Assembly: GCA_020091685.1 (NCBI GenBank)
Contig: CM034613.1
Coordinates: forward strand, 827,345-891,344
Reading direction: 5' to 3'
Length of the DNA: 64,000 bases
Origin: Lutjanus erythropterus
Taxonomy: Eukaryota > Chordata > Actinopteri > Lutjaniformes > Lutjanidae
Part shown: piece after piece, positions 21,781 through 34,330 of the stretch
Numbering within the stretch: position 1 is the stretch's first letter
How the letters are laid out: each line of letters opens with the position of its first letter
Position numbers and translations under genes: made by a program
The notes under the pieces: model-generated
Told to the model about the DNA's origin: nothing
The model's database searches: none
The model's input: the letters and a program-made list of their open reading frames with translations, nothing else

Positions 21781-23183
21781 ATCTGTATGGACAATGGGAG
21801 GGTTGATTTATGGGCCTTGAGAACATCACTCATCCTTTGGAGCAAGGGCATCTTTAATCACTGCCTCTGCCTTTGTTCTTCCCATAGTCTTTTTTTTTTT
21901 TTTTTTCATAATTTTAATCCGTGGTTTTTGATTCATTATGCACAAGTCAGCACTGCTAGAAGCAGGTTGTGTCTGACTGTGTGTACACCTGTCACCTCAG
22001 CTGTGGTAACCTAGAGGAGAGATGGGATGACAAATTGTTAATAAATTGAACAGTATTTGTTTGTTGCCTGTCTTATGACTTGAAACGGTCAGGTCATCCA
22101 AACAGTTAAACACACTAATAAAAGAATTTATGTAATGATCACTGAACACTGTTTTCCTCAAAATATAAACAGTCAGAATACACAGAAAGCTCTTACAAAC
22201 ATTTTTAATCTAGGAATGTATATATATTTTAAAAAATGTTTTCTAACAATATTATTTATTTATTTATTAACTGTTAATCGACATTAGTATGATTTGTTTC
22301 AAATAGCCATATATAATATTTATATTATAATATCTGTATATTAAATAAATGATCACTTCTCGACTTAAAACTCAACATCCTAAAACAACAATCAAACCAC
22401 AATAGTCTACTAAAATAGCTATGCCCATGCACTGACATCTTCTGGAAAAGCACAACCAGAGATAAATTGAATCAATCATAACATAATGTAACATAGCCTA
22501 TCAGTCTCATGAGATGATTGGGGTATGAAGAACTGTGACACTTACGCTGGCCCTGCCTACATGCCCGCAGTGTTGCTTTAGAAGCATGCTGTCTAGTGCA
22601 GACAGTCAACTGTGCGCCACTGAAAACACTCGCCAACACTTACAATTTGCCTTGTAATCATCTCCACTGACGCTGTCCAGCCAAGAATGTGCCTCTTCCC
22701 ACCACTTCTGTACTGTTGCGTTGCCGCTTTTGAGGACGTGGTGGAGTATCGGGTGTAGTGGACATTAAAAGGGCGGTGTTAGAGTAGCCGCTGGTGTGTG
22801 GTGTCTGTCTAGGTAACTGTGACAGCAACACACAGCAGCAGCCAAAGACACCAGAGTGTTTCTCAATATGTGTTCTCCACCTTGTGTTCTGGTGTACTTG
22901 AGAAACGCCATCAGTCTCAGTCCAAGTACTATTCCAATTAAAAAGTCCCATCCGCCAAGTACAGTCAAATACCTGGATGTGTTCTTGCTCACCTGCTTTA
23001 TGGTGATGCATTGGGTGGTGACTGTAGGACTGGGGCAGCCACGTATCCCAGAATACCGGAAAGCAGCAGTGGCAGAGGAGAAGACACACAACACAACAAG
23101 TTACAAGTGTCAAAATACTACTGTTTTAGTATCATGAATGCAATTTAGATTATTTATGCAAGAATATAGACATTAAAACATTG
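21781..23183. other. AT-rich DNA plus an unassigned reading frame at 22658-23113
   Basis: The first part (21.8-22.6 kb) includes a T17 run and shows no gene. On the minus strand 22658-23113 is open for 151 codons, and a second frame overlaps it for 109 codons. Neither has a recognisable domain; the proline- and arginine-containing end (TTPDTPPRPQKRQRN) looks protein-like, so it may be transposon debris. Confidence 0.3.
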
Positions 23184-25776
23184 TCTGAAGCGGAGATGTC
23201 ATCCAATGACGCCAGCATACTACCAGCTGCAAGATCGATCAAGGCTAGCATTCATGTTACCCACTTAAAACAGCCTTATCCTGCATGACCTTTGAAATCG
23301 TACACTGGTCTGATACTCTGTAGTACAACGAGATATAATTTGTTTTCCTCATTTAAACCAAAGGATAGAGAGTTGTGTTTTATATCATAGTTCGTTTTAT
23401 TTCAAATATACATTAATGGTGAAAATAACCAAAGGGAAGCCAAGAAGCTGAGATGGTGACATCATCAAGCACGCTACTGTCCCAATAGCAGAATGACTGT
23501 CTCCTGTGTCCTCCCACCCGATCATCCCAAATCGAACTTCTAAGTCCGAACTGCCAAGTCCTAAGTCCAACTTACATTTGTATTGGAGAAACAGTGACAG
23601 AGGACCAGCATGGTCCTCCACAGATCCCGCACAACAATTTGCTGGCCTTAGTATTTCCTGTGTTTTATTTTGTTCATTATTGTTAGATTTAGTGTTGATG
23701 TGTGTGACAGACATTGGACATTTCCGTATTTGACGGGTGGCAACCCTACTGACCTGTGGACACCTACCAGATGATGTTAGCATTTCTTTAAAACGCATTT
23801 GTGCAATGAGCTGTGGCAGGAAGTGTCAAAACTCTCACACAAAGTTGCTTACAGATGACAATCTGATGGTAACGGCAGGCTCCAACAGTCTGTATACAAA
23901 TGTGTTTGATGAAATTATTATGCAAAAATCTCTTTTTCAAGGTTTTCCAGTGATAATATGTGTCTGCTCAGACTTCGATATGAGAACAACCTTTCTCTCC
24001 TGTCTTGCTTTAGTCACCTTTCAGTGAATGTAGGCCAAACACTCTGTTTGGATTTGGTGCCCAATATGACATTTGCTAAGTGCTTTCCTCTGGGCGGGCA
24101 ACACTTGTGCGTGTGTCAGCTGCTCTACTGAAAAACTCAGCTCCTCCGGTCACCATGTATTTTTCGCACTGGTTCTGTAAACTAACCAAGATGTTGAAGG
24201 CACGAGCAAAGCACAGCAAGTGTTCTGTTGTTACCTGCAGGAACGAGAACAAAGTCTTCATCTGCCTTTGTCTGACCCAGAGAAGAATTGTGATTCATTA
24301 TTCAGAACGTCACACACAGATAAAGTGTTGTGTGTGTGTGTGCTAACCATTTTATCATGGACTGCTTCTTCATCGACGGTCTGGCATAAAGCAGGATACT
24401 TCAATACTCAAGGATGGATCAGTGGTAAGTTTATCATCTTTATGCTGCTTTACTGTGTCATTTAGCTGCTCATTCCTGCCGTTAGCATCAAGCACAATAT
24501 GTAGCATCTCGCTGTGTGCCACGCTGGCAATAATATTGAGGGAGAGTCAAGATAATCTGTGTGAACGTAAGCCTCATATGAAGCCAGTTAACTAAATGCA
24601 GAATAGTGGCTGATCTGCCATGTCATCTTGTGGTCATTTGCTGGCTTTGGCATCGGCCTTTCTGGTGCCTCTCCCTGCCTGGAAGTGTAACTTAGATTAG
24701 CATCAAGTGTCTCATACCTGAAATGTGGCACCTGCCAAAAAGCCAAGAAACTTGTGTTCAGACTAAATCAGGTGTTGTGATTAGTGCAGTAGGGTTGTGT
24801 TTATCTGTGCTAACGTAAGAACCAAAATAATAAGAAAGACTTAATTTCTCTGGTTCAACATTCCTCACCAACACCACCCCCTCATATTCAGAGTTTACGG
24901 TGCTTCCCACTGATGCACTAAAGGACAAATACAGTAACAGTAGTCCTGTTACATTACAAACAACACAGTGAAGGTGCAGGACATGCAGGAGAGGAGGAGG
25001 ACGCACCATAATGACGACTGTTTTGATTTGATATCAATACAATTCATAAAATCATGTGACTAGCATGGGTAATGTTTTACTCACAAAACGGCATTGTAAC
25101 AATGACCAAGCTCACACATATAGTATCTGTTATTATAAATATATTAGGTCCATAGCAGTGTATGATTGCATATATCATTCAGTATCTTGGTACTGTTAAC
25201 AGTGTAATGCGATGAGATAATTGATTCTTAATACTTACTATTTTAATGCTGCACTGCAACATATCATTTCATTTAGTTTTTTGTTTTAACTAGGATTAAA
25301 TTTGTTTCCTATGAATTGTAGGAATTTCAAAAGAAAAAATGGAGAAGATAAACAAGACTGTGAGAAGATCCAGAGGTGGATGCAGTGCAGAAACCACATC
25401 TACTGGACTGCAACATCAGCCACCAGGCCAGAGAGGGTATGAAATGGACCTCCATCCTGAACTATGTGCAGACATCCAGAGACATGAAGACTTCTCATTA
25501 TTTACATCTTTGATTTTCTGTACTGCTGTACTTTCAGACTCTGCCATTGTCATGTATTACAGTGAAACTGCTGACAAACCACCATCTTTGAGAAATTGTT
25601 TCTGGACCCAACAGACAGGGATGAAGATCCAGAGGACCTGAGTCCACAGTATGAGGAGCCAGACAAGGAGGTCATCGCCAGCTGTCTGTCCTGGTTCAAC
25701 TAAGGGGAGGTCTGAATCCAACATAGAGGCCCTATAGGAAACGTGTGCCAATCCTAAGAACCAGACAGGCTTTGAC
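23184..25776 (+). repeat. Segmental duplication, copy B (about 2.6 kb)
   Basis: This is the partner of 9670-12669, in the same order and orientation. It lacks many short stretches present in copy A and is about 400 bp shorter. Its right junction (GGCTTTGACGAGAGTG) differs from copy A (GGCTTTGACCATTGC). Confidence 0.9.
23920..25700 (+). pseudogene. THAP-domain DNA transposon remnant (copy B)
   Basis: The THAP start is present (ATG at 24192, MLKARAKHSKCSVVTCRNEN) with the same frame break as copy A, then CLCLTQRR and a shortened exon ending at LKDGS before GTAAGTTT at 24424. The C-terminal block is visible near 25340-25700. The element end TTAAAGGTCCCATATTATGC of copy A is degraded here to a TTATGCAAAA remnant near 23920. 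It is non-functional. Confidence 0.6.
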
Positions 25777-25828
25777 GAGAGTGACAGGAAATCCCAGCAC
25801 CTGCTCACAACACTCTGATAGGCTGATA

Positions 25829-27179
25829 CACTCTGAACAAAATCTTAAGACCAGGAGAAAAACACAGTATTTGCATTTCCTGCATTGTGATCGAAACCAG
25901 GCTGTAAGTGGAGCTTAAAACATAAAAGAAGAAACAGGAGCAAGACACAAAAATAGAAAGTAGGCAATTTATTTAAAACTGGACTTAAACTCAAACAGGC
26001 TCTTCATCAGCTGATCAAAGTTTAAGACCATAGCCCAAAAACCCCCAAACAAAAACTACAAGTGTCAAAAAGGACTCAGCAGTGAGTAGCCCCACCCCTT
26101 GTTGATCACTTCAAAAATTTGTTTAGACATGCTGATGCAGTGTTTCCAGGAGGCTGGTGGGGATGTTGCTCCATGTGGTGAAGATGGCTTTACAAAGGGC
26201 ATCCACAATCTGAACTGATGACTGTTGTTGTAAACTTCCTTGCCATCATCCCCAAATGTTGTCAATGGGATTTAGATCAGGGAACACGCAAGATGGTCCA
26301 AAAGAGTGACATTATTCTCCTGGAAGAAGTTCTCGCAGGCAGGCGTAACTAAGGTGTGAACTGCAGCTTGTCTTGTTGAAAGACCCAGTCATTACCACAC
26401 AGACGAGGCCTCAGTCAAGAGGGGATGCCCACTGCAACATCTCCACATAGCCAGCCTCCATTTGACCTGCACAACCTGAAGCTCCATTGTTCCATTGAAG
26501 TAAAAAGCACCCCAGAATAAAACTTTCTTCCACCTTTCAATGTTCCATGTTTCATGCTCCCTTGCAAACTCCAAACAGGCAAGTTTGTGTGTGGGAGTAG
26601 ACGGGCCTTTGAAGACATTCATTATTCTTTAAGCCCTTCTGTCTGCAGTCAGCACTCAGTAAGGGCCTTAATTTGGGCCGAGAATCAGCCTGTGTCTTCA
26701 TGGACAGCCTGGATCCACCGCTCAGTGCAGGTGAAATTTTTGGGTCTACCACTTGATCTATTGTCCCACAACCTCAGGATCTTAAGAAATTTAAAATGAC
26801 TGTCTTACTGTGTCAAACCTTGGCAGCAATGGCATGTTGCAAGAGGCCTTTCAGCAGTCCTCAACAATCCTGCCACGCTCAAAGACAGAAAGCTTTTTTC
26901 TTTGCCATCAAGAGGTCATGACAGTATGAATGCTGGAAAGAAAATGACATTAAGGCCAGATTTTTGCGCAGATTTTGACTTTTAAGGCTATGGTCTTTAA
27001 CTTTGATCAGCTGATGAACAGCCTGTTTGAGGTACATGTAGTTTTTCAATAAATTGCCTACCCTTTGCTCCTGTTTCTTCTTTTTGCATTTACAGCCACT
27101 TACAGCCTGGTTACGTGATCCATCAGTGCAAAATGAGAACACTTGTAATTTTTCCCGGTCTCAGGATTTTGTTCAGGTG
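25829..27179 (-). mobile_element. Tc1/mariner-like element with both ends, dead transposase
   Basis: Terminal inverted repeats are visible: CACTCTGAACAAAATCTTAA on the left and, reversed, CACCTGAACAAAATCCTGAG on the right, each flanked by TA (25827-25828 and 27180-27181). The 1.35-kb length is typical of Tc1-like elements. The minus strand carries transposase debris: HKLACLEFAREHETWNIERW, KKVLFWGAFYFNGTMELQVV (the position of the WSDE catalytic block, here WGAF) and, after a break, IPLTTFGDDGKEVYNN, in the place of the PDLNPIEN.W block. Several frameshifts and loss of the catalytic acid show that it is inactive. Confidence 0.85.
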
Positions 27180-27765
27180 TACTGCAATGACTGAAACAAG
27201 TGGAAAAGATGTCCAGTTAACAGTTTAGCCTCAAAAACATCAATCTTTGATGTCAAGGTTTTTTCATATGGATTCAGTGAATCTTTCAGTTTACTGTCAT
27301 GATGATCGGTACATCATTTGACATGTTATATGATGTGATATATATATGTATATATATGATATATATAAGAAATGATATATATATATGATGTGATTCAATA
27401 AATGCTTCACAGTATGTGAAGTCAAGAACAGTATCTGCTTATTTTGGGGTGTGTTTTTCATTCATGGTGTTTAGTGAACACTGTAATGTTACGGGTATGT
27501 GCGTGGGGCAAGTAGACAGCATATGCTAAAGCACGTGAGTGACAGTGACAGTATGGGAAAGTAATTTTGCTAAGTATCAAGTAATTCTGTGCTAAACTCA
27601 GTCATACATTATATATTATATGAGTGATAAAGAAGACCGTTCTCAGCTCACATCATGAGTTCAAGACACTCAAATCACAGAGTGCTTCACCAAATCACAG
27701 ATTAATGAGGTGCATACCTCCTTGAAAACTTTTAGATTGTAAAGTGGAGCGTCTAGAGTGACTTA
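27180..27765. other. AT-rich spacer with (TA)n palindromes
   Basis: A run of TATATATATG/CATATATATA words at 27325-27390 is the only notable feature. No gene is seen. Confidence 0.5.
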
Positions 27766-28700
27766 TGGCTGAAAATCAAAAGGAGCTGAGAGCTGAGATG
27801 GACGCATTATAAAGCAGATTCAAGATAACCTTGATTTGATATCGGGCAGCTTGCAAGATTGATAGATGGAGTCAAGTCTGAATGAAGCAAAGCGCCTACC
27901 TTTCAAATTTCAGTCTGACTTGTCTGTCATAATTGTGGGCCTCTTTTGTTGAAGGAGAAAGCCCTGATAAGAGTGATGAAATCTTGTTCTGAGGGGCTAC
28001 GCTGTGATCCTATACCGGAGATAGTTAACGGGAGAAGATGAGCCAAGAGGATGGGCCAGATGTAATCAAGGTGGAATTTCAATCCCTGCAGGATAAAGTA
28101 GCTGTGCTTCGTCAAGCAAGTAGATTTGAGGGTAATGAAAATTTCAATCGTGAGCTTCATTCACCACAAATCACATGCAGAGAGAGGCTGGTCAACTTGA
28201 ATTTCAGGACTCTTTTCTCAATGAACTCCTGTTTAGAAAGGAACATTTCTGACGTGGCAGCGGGAGGCTGATGAGGCGAGATCAGGTGGAGCCAAAGTAG
28301 CAGTGCCAGCGGGCACAAGGAGCTGAGGATCAGCAGAGAGAGTGTGGAGAATTGATCGGTAACTGCCCAACTGCTAACGTTGAAAATCTTACAATAGTTC
28401 ACTGAAGATAAATGGTTGGACTGTTTGGAACTATGAACCCAGAAAAAGAATATTACTTGACCATAGCCCTGACATTATCTCACTTAATGAAACACATTTG
28501 AAACATAATGAAGTCATTGATCAAGACTCCTATACTTGTTTTGACAATCGATCAAAGCATATAAAAGCAGCTAACGGATCTGAGGAGTTGGTTTTCTGGT
28601 CAACAAACTGTTTGATGTTTATGACATTATAGTAAAGGACAAATCAGTGGAAGAGATACTAGTCTACCATTTAGAAATAAGATTTCAGGTATTGTTTTGT
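27766..28700 (+). pseudogene. LINE (CR1-like) ORF1 end and endonuclease start
   Basis: From 27766 the plus strand encodes MAENQKELRAEMDAL, a coiled-coil-like ORF1 start, then (28038-28250) GPDVIKVEFQSLQDKVAVLR followed by CRERLVNLNFRTLF, matching the RNA-binding part of LINE ORF1 proteins (..VLR.K..L.., ..ER..N..RTL.). After a short gap, 28400-28680 gives DIISLNETHLKHNEV and GSGGVGFLVNKLF with frame changes. SETH and GGVGFLV are the hallmark blocks of the apurinic endonuclease domain that begins ORF2. Stops and frameshifts are frequent and no RT domain follows. The element is 3'-truncated or deleted. Confidence 0.65.
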
Positions 28701-29560
28701 TATTTTGACTTGTTATTTACACTTTACTTGTTATTAACAAATTACTTTGTAATATTCAGAAATTAGAAGTAAAATGTTTCTCATGTATAAAGAAAAATGG
28801 TCAGCTGATATATGGCATAAACCAAAATTCTCAACTTACTGTCTTATAAAGAATTCCTAGTGATGTGAACCCTATGTGAAGTACAATTTAAACAAAAGAC
28901 AAAGATCACTATGCAGTTACATTCAGGAACATTACCATTAGCCTTAGAGACTGGTAGGTTTAATGCCACTCCAGAGAGGATACAGATTGACAGACTGTTA
29001 GTGAGCTCAGTGAAACTGAGAATGAGGTTCACTTTGTGTTTTGTTGTCCTGCCTATGAGGACTTAAGGGATGTGCTTCACTAAAACGTCCTCTGTGTATG
29101 CTGATTCTTTTTGGCTGATGAGTATGTGAAACTTGAGTTGTGCTTTAGTAAGGGACCTTTTTGTGGCAGATTTTATTTCTCAAGCCTGGGTAGAGAAGGC
29201 AGAATATTCTGTTTAAGACTGAGCAATGAAATGGACTAATTTTGTAATGAAAGAAATGTCTAGTACTGCAACTGTATTTTGGTGTCTTATAAACCCATGA
29301 GGGTTGGGTACTTTATGTGCATGACATGTATAAAAAGAATCAAATTAAAATCAAATCATGTTATACCCGCTTTTAAGTAATGTGCAAACTGTAAAAATAT
29401 GACATATTTATCTTCATAAATACAACTAACAATATTGTAAAATCTTTCTGTCAGTATTGTGAAATAAACTCTGACAGGATGATGCAGATCTGACAAAACA
29501 GAGGGTTTTACTCTGCTGACTGTACATTATCCTGCTCAATATACAATGACTTATCACAAC
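28701..29560. other. AT-rich intergenic DNA
   Basis: No gene or repeat was recognised. Confidence 0.45.
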
Positions 29561-29564
29561 TGTA

Positions 29565-30030
29565 GAATCAGATATACTTTATTGATCCCAGGAGGGAAAT
29601 TGTTAGTGTTAAGCAGTTACACCTATCAAGGAAGACTAGAATAGCTAATATATATTTCTATAAATATAAGCTATAGAATATAGAAATTAAGATAGAAATA
29701 TTCCTGTAGAGAGAAAGCTCTAAGAAATAAAAGGAACATTAGAAAATATGTGCATTGTGAATTAAACTATATACAATAGTAGTAAAAACTAAGACGCAGT
29801 AAGAATATGTAAACATATGCATTTGAATGTAAGTGATGTACAACAATATATACAGCAGTGGTAACACATACTAGTGTAAAATAACAGTATGCTGAGATGG
29901 GGACAAGTGTTAGATACATGTATTCTAATCATATAAATAAATGATGTAGTTGTGATGACAGTGTAGTCCTTTTGTATTGCACTACTGAATCATTATTATT
30001 GCACAGAGTATCATACTAATAATAATATAA
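29565..30030. repeat. Dispersed retroposon tail (ACTTTATTGATCCC type)
   Basis: AGATATACTTTATTGATCCC followed by GGAGGGAAATTG is a signature of a very common teleost retroposon terminus. It is followed by a long A/T-rich stretch with ATATATACAGCAGTGG words, as usual in these copies. Subfamily not assigned. Confidence 0.55.
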
Positions 30031-30733
30031 TAAATAAATTTGACACAAAATATTGATTTTAATAATTTTTACAGTCACCAGAGTCTATTCTAAGATCTGT
30101 TGTGACAACATCCACAAAATTTAGAAAAAATGAAAATATTTCAACAAAACAATGCTATGAAATTCAAACCTGAAAGACATTAGATTGTTGATGGATGAGT
30201 GAAGTTTTGACAAATTTTTAAATACGTACATAATATAGGAACTGTGTAACAGGTAGATTGTTGCACGTTATGTGGAGATGGAGCACAGTGTATTTACAAA
30301 CCACTGCTCACAGCCTTTTTTGTAAACATGAAAATTTGAAGGTCTGTCTTATCATTTATTTTCTCATTTTATCATCGTTTTCTAAGCAAGTTCATACTAT
30401 GATAAAAATGCATACACAAAGGGACTTATTTATAGTCATCTCTGCAGAGAATATTGCAAACAAAAAGATATTGCATCATAAAATATGTCAGTAACTGGGA
30501 CACCTGTAACACTTGTAGAGTGTTCTCTGTCCACAGAGTAATAATAATGTCTCACCGAGGCATGAAGGTTAACTATATCACAAATTATAATGTCACTTAT
30601 TCGCCAAAATTTCAATAATGAACAAGCGGAGTGAGTAACAGTTAACATTGGCTACCGAGCTAGTTACATATTTAACGCTGTACCAACACACATCGACTAA
30701 CTGTAAAGTATCAAGACACAGTTGTAGACTTAC

Positions 30734-30846
30734 CATTCAGACACGTCCCGCAACATCCGCAGTGTTTGAACTTCTGCAGGAGCCTCCGTCTGGATCATAT
30801 CTGGATCAAGATTAGATGTTTGAAATCTACCGCCCACAGCACTCAT
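30734..30846 (-). CDS. Candidate first coding exon of an unknown small gene
   Basis: The minus strand reads MSAVGGRFQTSNLDPDMIQT then EAPAEVQTLRMLRDVSE, with a GTAAGTC donor after the second base of the next codon. It is GC-richer than its surroundings. About 95 bp upstream (plus strand 30938-30946) an ATTTGCATTT octamer-type site lies in a stretch free of repeats. No family was recognised and no following exon could be assigned, so this could be a chance frame. Confidence 0.3.
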
Positions 30847-31381
30847 AAATTGTGTGTTAGTTCAGCAAACATAGCAGCCAGGACCAGCTGATACAAGCTA
30901 CACCCACCTCCAGAGAGGGCAGACTAGGCACAGCTCATTTGCATTTAAAGCTACAGGTACACAGAAACAGCTTGTTTTGAGAGAGGCTGAAATAGAGGGG
31001 TATAGACACGCTGATCATGATCTCTGTGGTGTTTATGAAAGAAACACATGATTGTTTGAATAGAAGAAACAGAAGAGAATGAAAGTGAAAGTAACAACGT
31101 CTGATTTGATGATTATTCCAGACTGGTCTGAGATCAGCAGCATGTTATTAATGTATGTTGACATGAATAGGTGTGTGAATGTTGTGTTGACATTTGGATG
31201 ATGTGTGTAGAAGGCTGACATTATGATGATCCACAATAACACAATGACAAAGTCACTCTGCTCATTTTAGAGAAGTTCATTGATTAGGACATAGAAAATG
31301 TTGAGCTGCACATTTAAAACCTCAACACATCTGATTGGATTATAAATGGATTTTTATCTTCATCATTTATTCTTTATTCAG

Positions 31382-32236
31382 ATTGAGTTGGTGCAGTTTG
31401 TCAGAGATCAGCTGTGCTTCTCTGGCCTCAGCTCTGAAGTCCAACCCCTCCCATCTGACAGAGCTGGACCTGAGAGAAAACTACCTGAAGGATTCAGATG
31501 TGAAGCTGCTGTGTGAACTTATGGAGAGTCCACACTATAAACTGGAGACTCTGAGGTCAGTAGAGGGGTGGAGTCAGTCCATGCTGTTTTCAGCAGTATT
31601 GAAGTAAACACAGTTTGAAGTAAAGATCCAGTATTTCCTGTTTTCCTCAGTGAAGCTGTGAGAGGAGAACGGTGACAGGCTTCAGGATCTCAAAGTGTTT
31701 GTTTCAACACTAAACAATTGATCAGTTCATCTTTGTCACTGCTCTCAGATCAGTCTGACTGACGCCTGCCAATCACTGGCTCTTATTTCATAGAACCATG
31801 GTTACATTTAGTATTTAGCATGTGGTCTTTCTACAGACCAGAACCTGCTGAAGTACAGGAACTATGACGATGATTTATGTTCAGTCTTTGTATGAATATG
31901 TAGGACCTTTAACATCATATGTCCATGTGTCTTTTGTTTTGTCCTAATATTTTTTAATATTTTTTAATGTTTGTCATGTTAATTTTTCAAAAGTGGATGA
32001 AATATTCAAACTGAGATTCTGGTATTTAACAGCTTTTAACTCTAACAGCAGTAAATCCATCATTAAAGTGAGCAGTGAATGTCTCTGTGTTTCTGCAGTC
32101 ATGATGCGTTCAGTGACTGAAGTCCTGTTGCTCTTTATACTGGATGTGATGAAGAGTATGTCTGTAAACACTGATTTATGACTCCTGCTGTCTCTCTTCT
32201 TCTCTCATCAGATGGCAGTCATCTCTGAAGGAGTAG
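31382..32236 (+). CDS. NLRC3-like gene, last LRR exon and terminal coding exon (3' part only)
   Basis: The exon 31382-31555 is exactly 174 bp and follows TCTTTATTCAG. It encodes one leucine-rich repeat unit pair: [20 protein letters not shown], then [20 protein letters not shown], then KLETLR, with a GTCAGT donor. It begins and ends in phase 2. The next exon (32212-32236) follows CTCTCATCAG and adds WQSSLKE and TAG in the matching phase. Exons of 174 bp with [23 protein letters not shown] are characteristic of the expanded fish NLRC3-like (NLR-C) immune receptors, which sense danger in the cytosol. FISNA, NACHT and other LRR exons were not found in the 10 kb upstream, so this is either an orphan 3' fragment or a gene whose 5' part was displaced. 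No B30.2 exon follows. Confidence 0.75.
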
Positions 32237-32900
32237 GTGTAGAGAGGATCAGCTGTGTCCTGATGATCAGGGACACATATGGTGGATTTGCTCCACATGT
32301 GGCTGATCAGGCAGAAAGTTTTCAATGTAAAGTTTAACAAGTGAAAACATTTTGGTCCTCATATTTCCTGCAGCATCAGTGAATCACAGTTTGATGTGTG
32401 AGTCTGCTGCTTTTCACATGACACGATCAACACAGACACATAAAGTCAACTTGTGGAGCTTTTCCCCCTCAGAAATCAGTGTTGAAGCAGTTGTTCATGT
32501 TGTGGAGCTCCTGCTGGAGCTGCTTTCTGCCACCAGATGGCACAGTGTCCTCTGAACTGCTGATGTGAACGCTTTCTGTCTTCATTTAACAAAAACTAAA
32601 TATCATCATCATTTAAAACATTAAACCCTGATTTAATAAAACCGGAGGAATTTAAATAACCACTTTGTATGAATATATTGCTGGTATATATTGTAGAATA
32701 AGGCACATATTTACTTCATGTTGTATATATTTAGTAATTATTGTTATATGATCTCTTTTATATATTGTAGTAGAATGTCGATATTTTGACAGACTTGTTC
32801 TTTTTCTATTCTTATCATTTCTCTCTGCTTCTATACGTTTCTATTCTTGAATGGGAGCAGCTGTAATGTGACAAATTTCAATAAAGTATTTGTGATTGTG
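32237..32900 (+). other. 3' UTR of the NLRC3-like gene
   Basis: The sequence after the TAG is typical of the tails of fish NLR genes and ends with an AATAAA poly(A) signal at 32880-32885 followed by a TGTGATTGTGATTGTG GT-rich element. Confidence 0.55.
32880..32885 (+). terminator. AATAAA poly(A) signal
   Basis: Canonical hexamer followed within 10 bases by a GT-rich stretch. Confidence 0.6.
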
Positions 32901-33124
32901 ATTGTGAGCTTCTTTGTTTTGTCAGCTTTCAAACCTGTGACATGAATACGACTAAAATCCATCAACTTAAATATCAAGTTGAGCCGTGAATCAGGAAGAT
33001 TTGACTTTTTATTAACATCTTCAAATCCACTTTTCTCCTCATATTTCCCCCGAAGGAACTTTAAGGGTGAAAAAGTGCAGCAGCTGGATTGAAGTCAAAC
33101 ATCAAAGCACCATCTTTGTTTTCT

Positions 33125-33560
33125 TTATTTCCACTGCTGGAAAGTATCTGAGTACATTTACTCGAGTACTGTACTGAGTACATCCACTTGATGCTCCTGT
33201 TTACTTCTCCTGCAGCAGATTTCAGGAGGAAATCTGGAACTTTTGACTCCACTACATTTATTTTACAGCTGTAGTTACTCGTTACTCTTCACATTCATAT
33301 TTTAAAGACAAAACATGTCATCAGTTTATCAAATATGAAGCTTTAGTTTACATCAAACTAACCAACAGTGTTAATAAGCAGTTGAAATGAGCTGCTCCTA
33401 CATTATAATGCATCAATAATAATGATCCAGTATTATAACTAGAAGGACAGTCAGAGAGTGCAGACCTGCACCGAGGACAATAGTCCACTTTTCTATCAGA
33501 TGTAAATATGGAGTGCTGAATGAAAACTTGTAGTTAGAATTTTCTAGCTGATATACTTTG
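33125..33560. repeat. Dispersed MITE (GTACATTTACTCGAGTACTG type)
   Basis: AAAGTATCTGAGTACATTTA, CTCCACTACATTTATTTTAC and TAGTTACTCGTTACT are words of an abundant teleost MITE. A short related piece (TTTCTCAAGTACAAGTACAG) lies near 34000. Confidence 0.6.
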
Positions 33561-34080
33561 AATATTTAACTCACTTTCCTCACATTTGAGACAGAATTTC
33601 TTGTAAAAGATGTTTTATGTAATTGTTGATATATGATATGTTTTTATGTCAAAGTAAATGTTTAAATCTGAATATTTAATCTAAATGTTAAATCTGAGTG
33701 TTTGATGAAACATTGAACACAGATTTAACATCAACATGTAGACTTAGATGAAGATTTAATGATGTGTCTTAATAATCATAATACCAAACATGAAGATCAA
33801 AGTCTTCATTGATGGATTAGATGGATATTGATGGACTGTGATGTAAAGTAAAGAACATAGTGATGTCACTTATAGAGGTGGTAATTTAAAGTTCCTACAG
33901 TGAGTTTATAACAGGTTATAAACAGTCTCATTTTAATCCTGATGTCCCTATATCTCTTAAAGCTCCAGGTGAGCAGAGGTGGCAAAAGTCCACACAGTCT
34001 TTTCTCAAGTACAAGTACAGATAAAATAAAAATTAATTCCATCTAAATGTTCTTATTTTGTCTCATTTATGAAGTTGGCT
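33561..34080. other. AT-rich intergenic DNA
   Basis: No feature is recognised apart from the short MITE piece near 34000. Confidence 0.4.
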
Positions 34081-34084
34081 AAAA

Positions 34085-34330
34085 TGTTCTACACAAAAAA
34101 ATGACAACATTTCAAGGCGTTACTTCAATAGAGTTTTGGGTTTTGAGTCCAACTCAAACTCTAAAGTTTTAATAATGTTTTAGAAACCCCCAAAATTGAA
34201 TTTCATAATGAGTAAAGTGGTTGAAATAAGTTACCTTGAAATTTTGAGTTTTCTCAACTTTTTTTGTTTTGTTTTGCTTTTTAGTTTTTGATGAGTTTCA
34301 CTATCAGTTTGAGTTTTTATTCTTATAATA
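34085..34330. repeat. AT-rich dispersed repeat, family R copy 1
   Basis: It contains the GTTTTGAGT..AACTCAAACTC and TTTAGAAACCCC words that recur at 46965-47430, 54830-55120 and 55395-55610. Confidence 0.5.
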
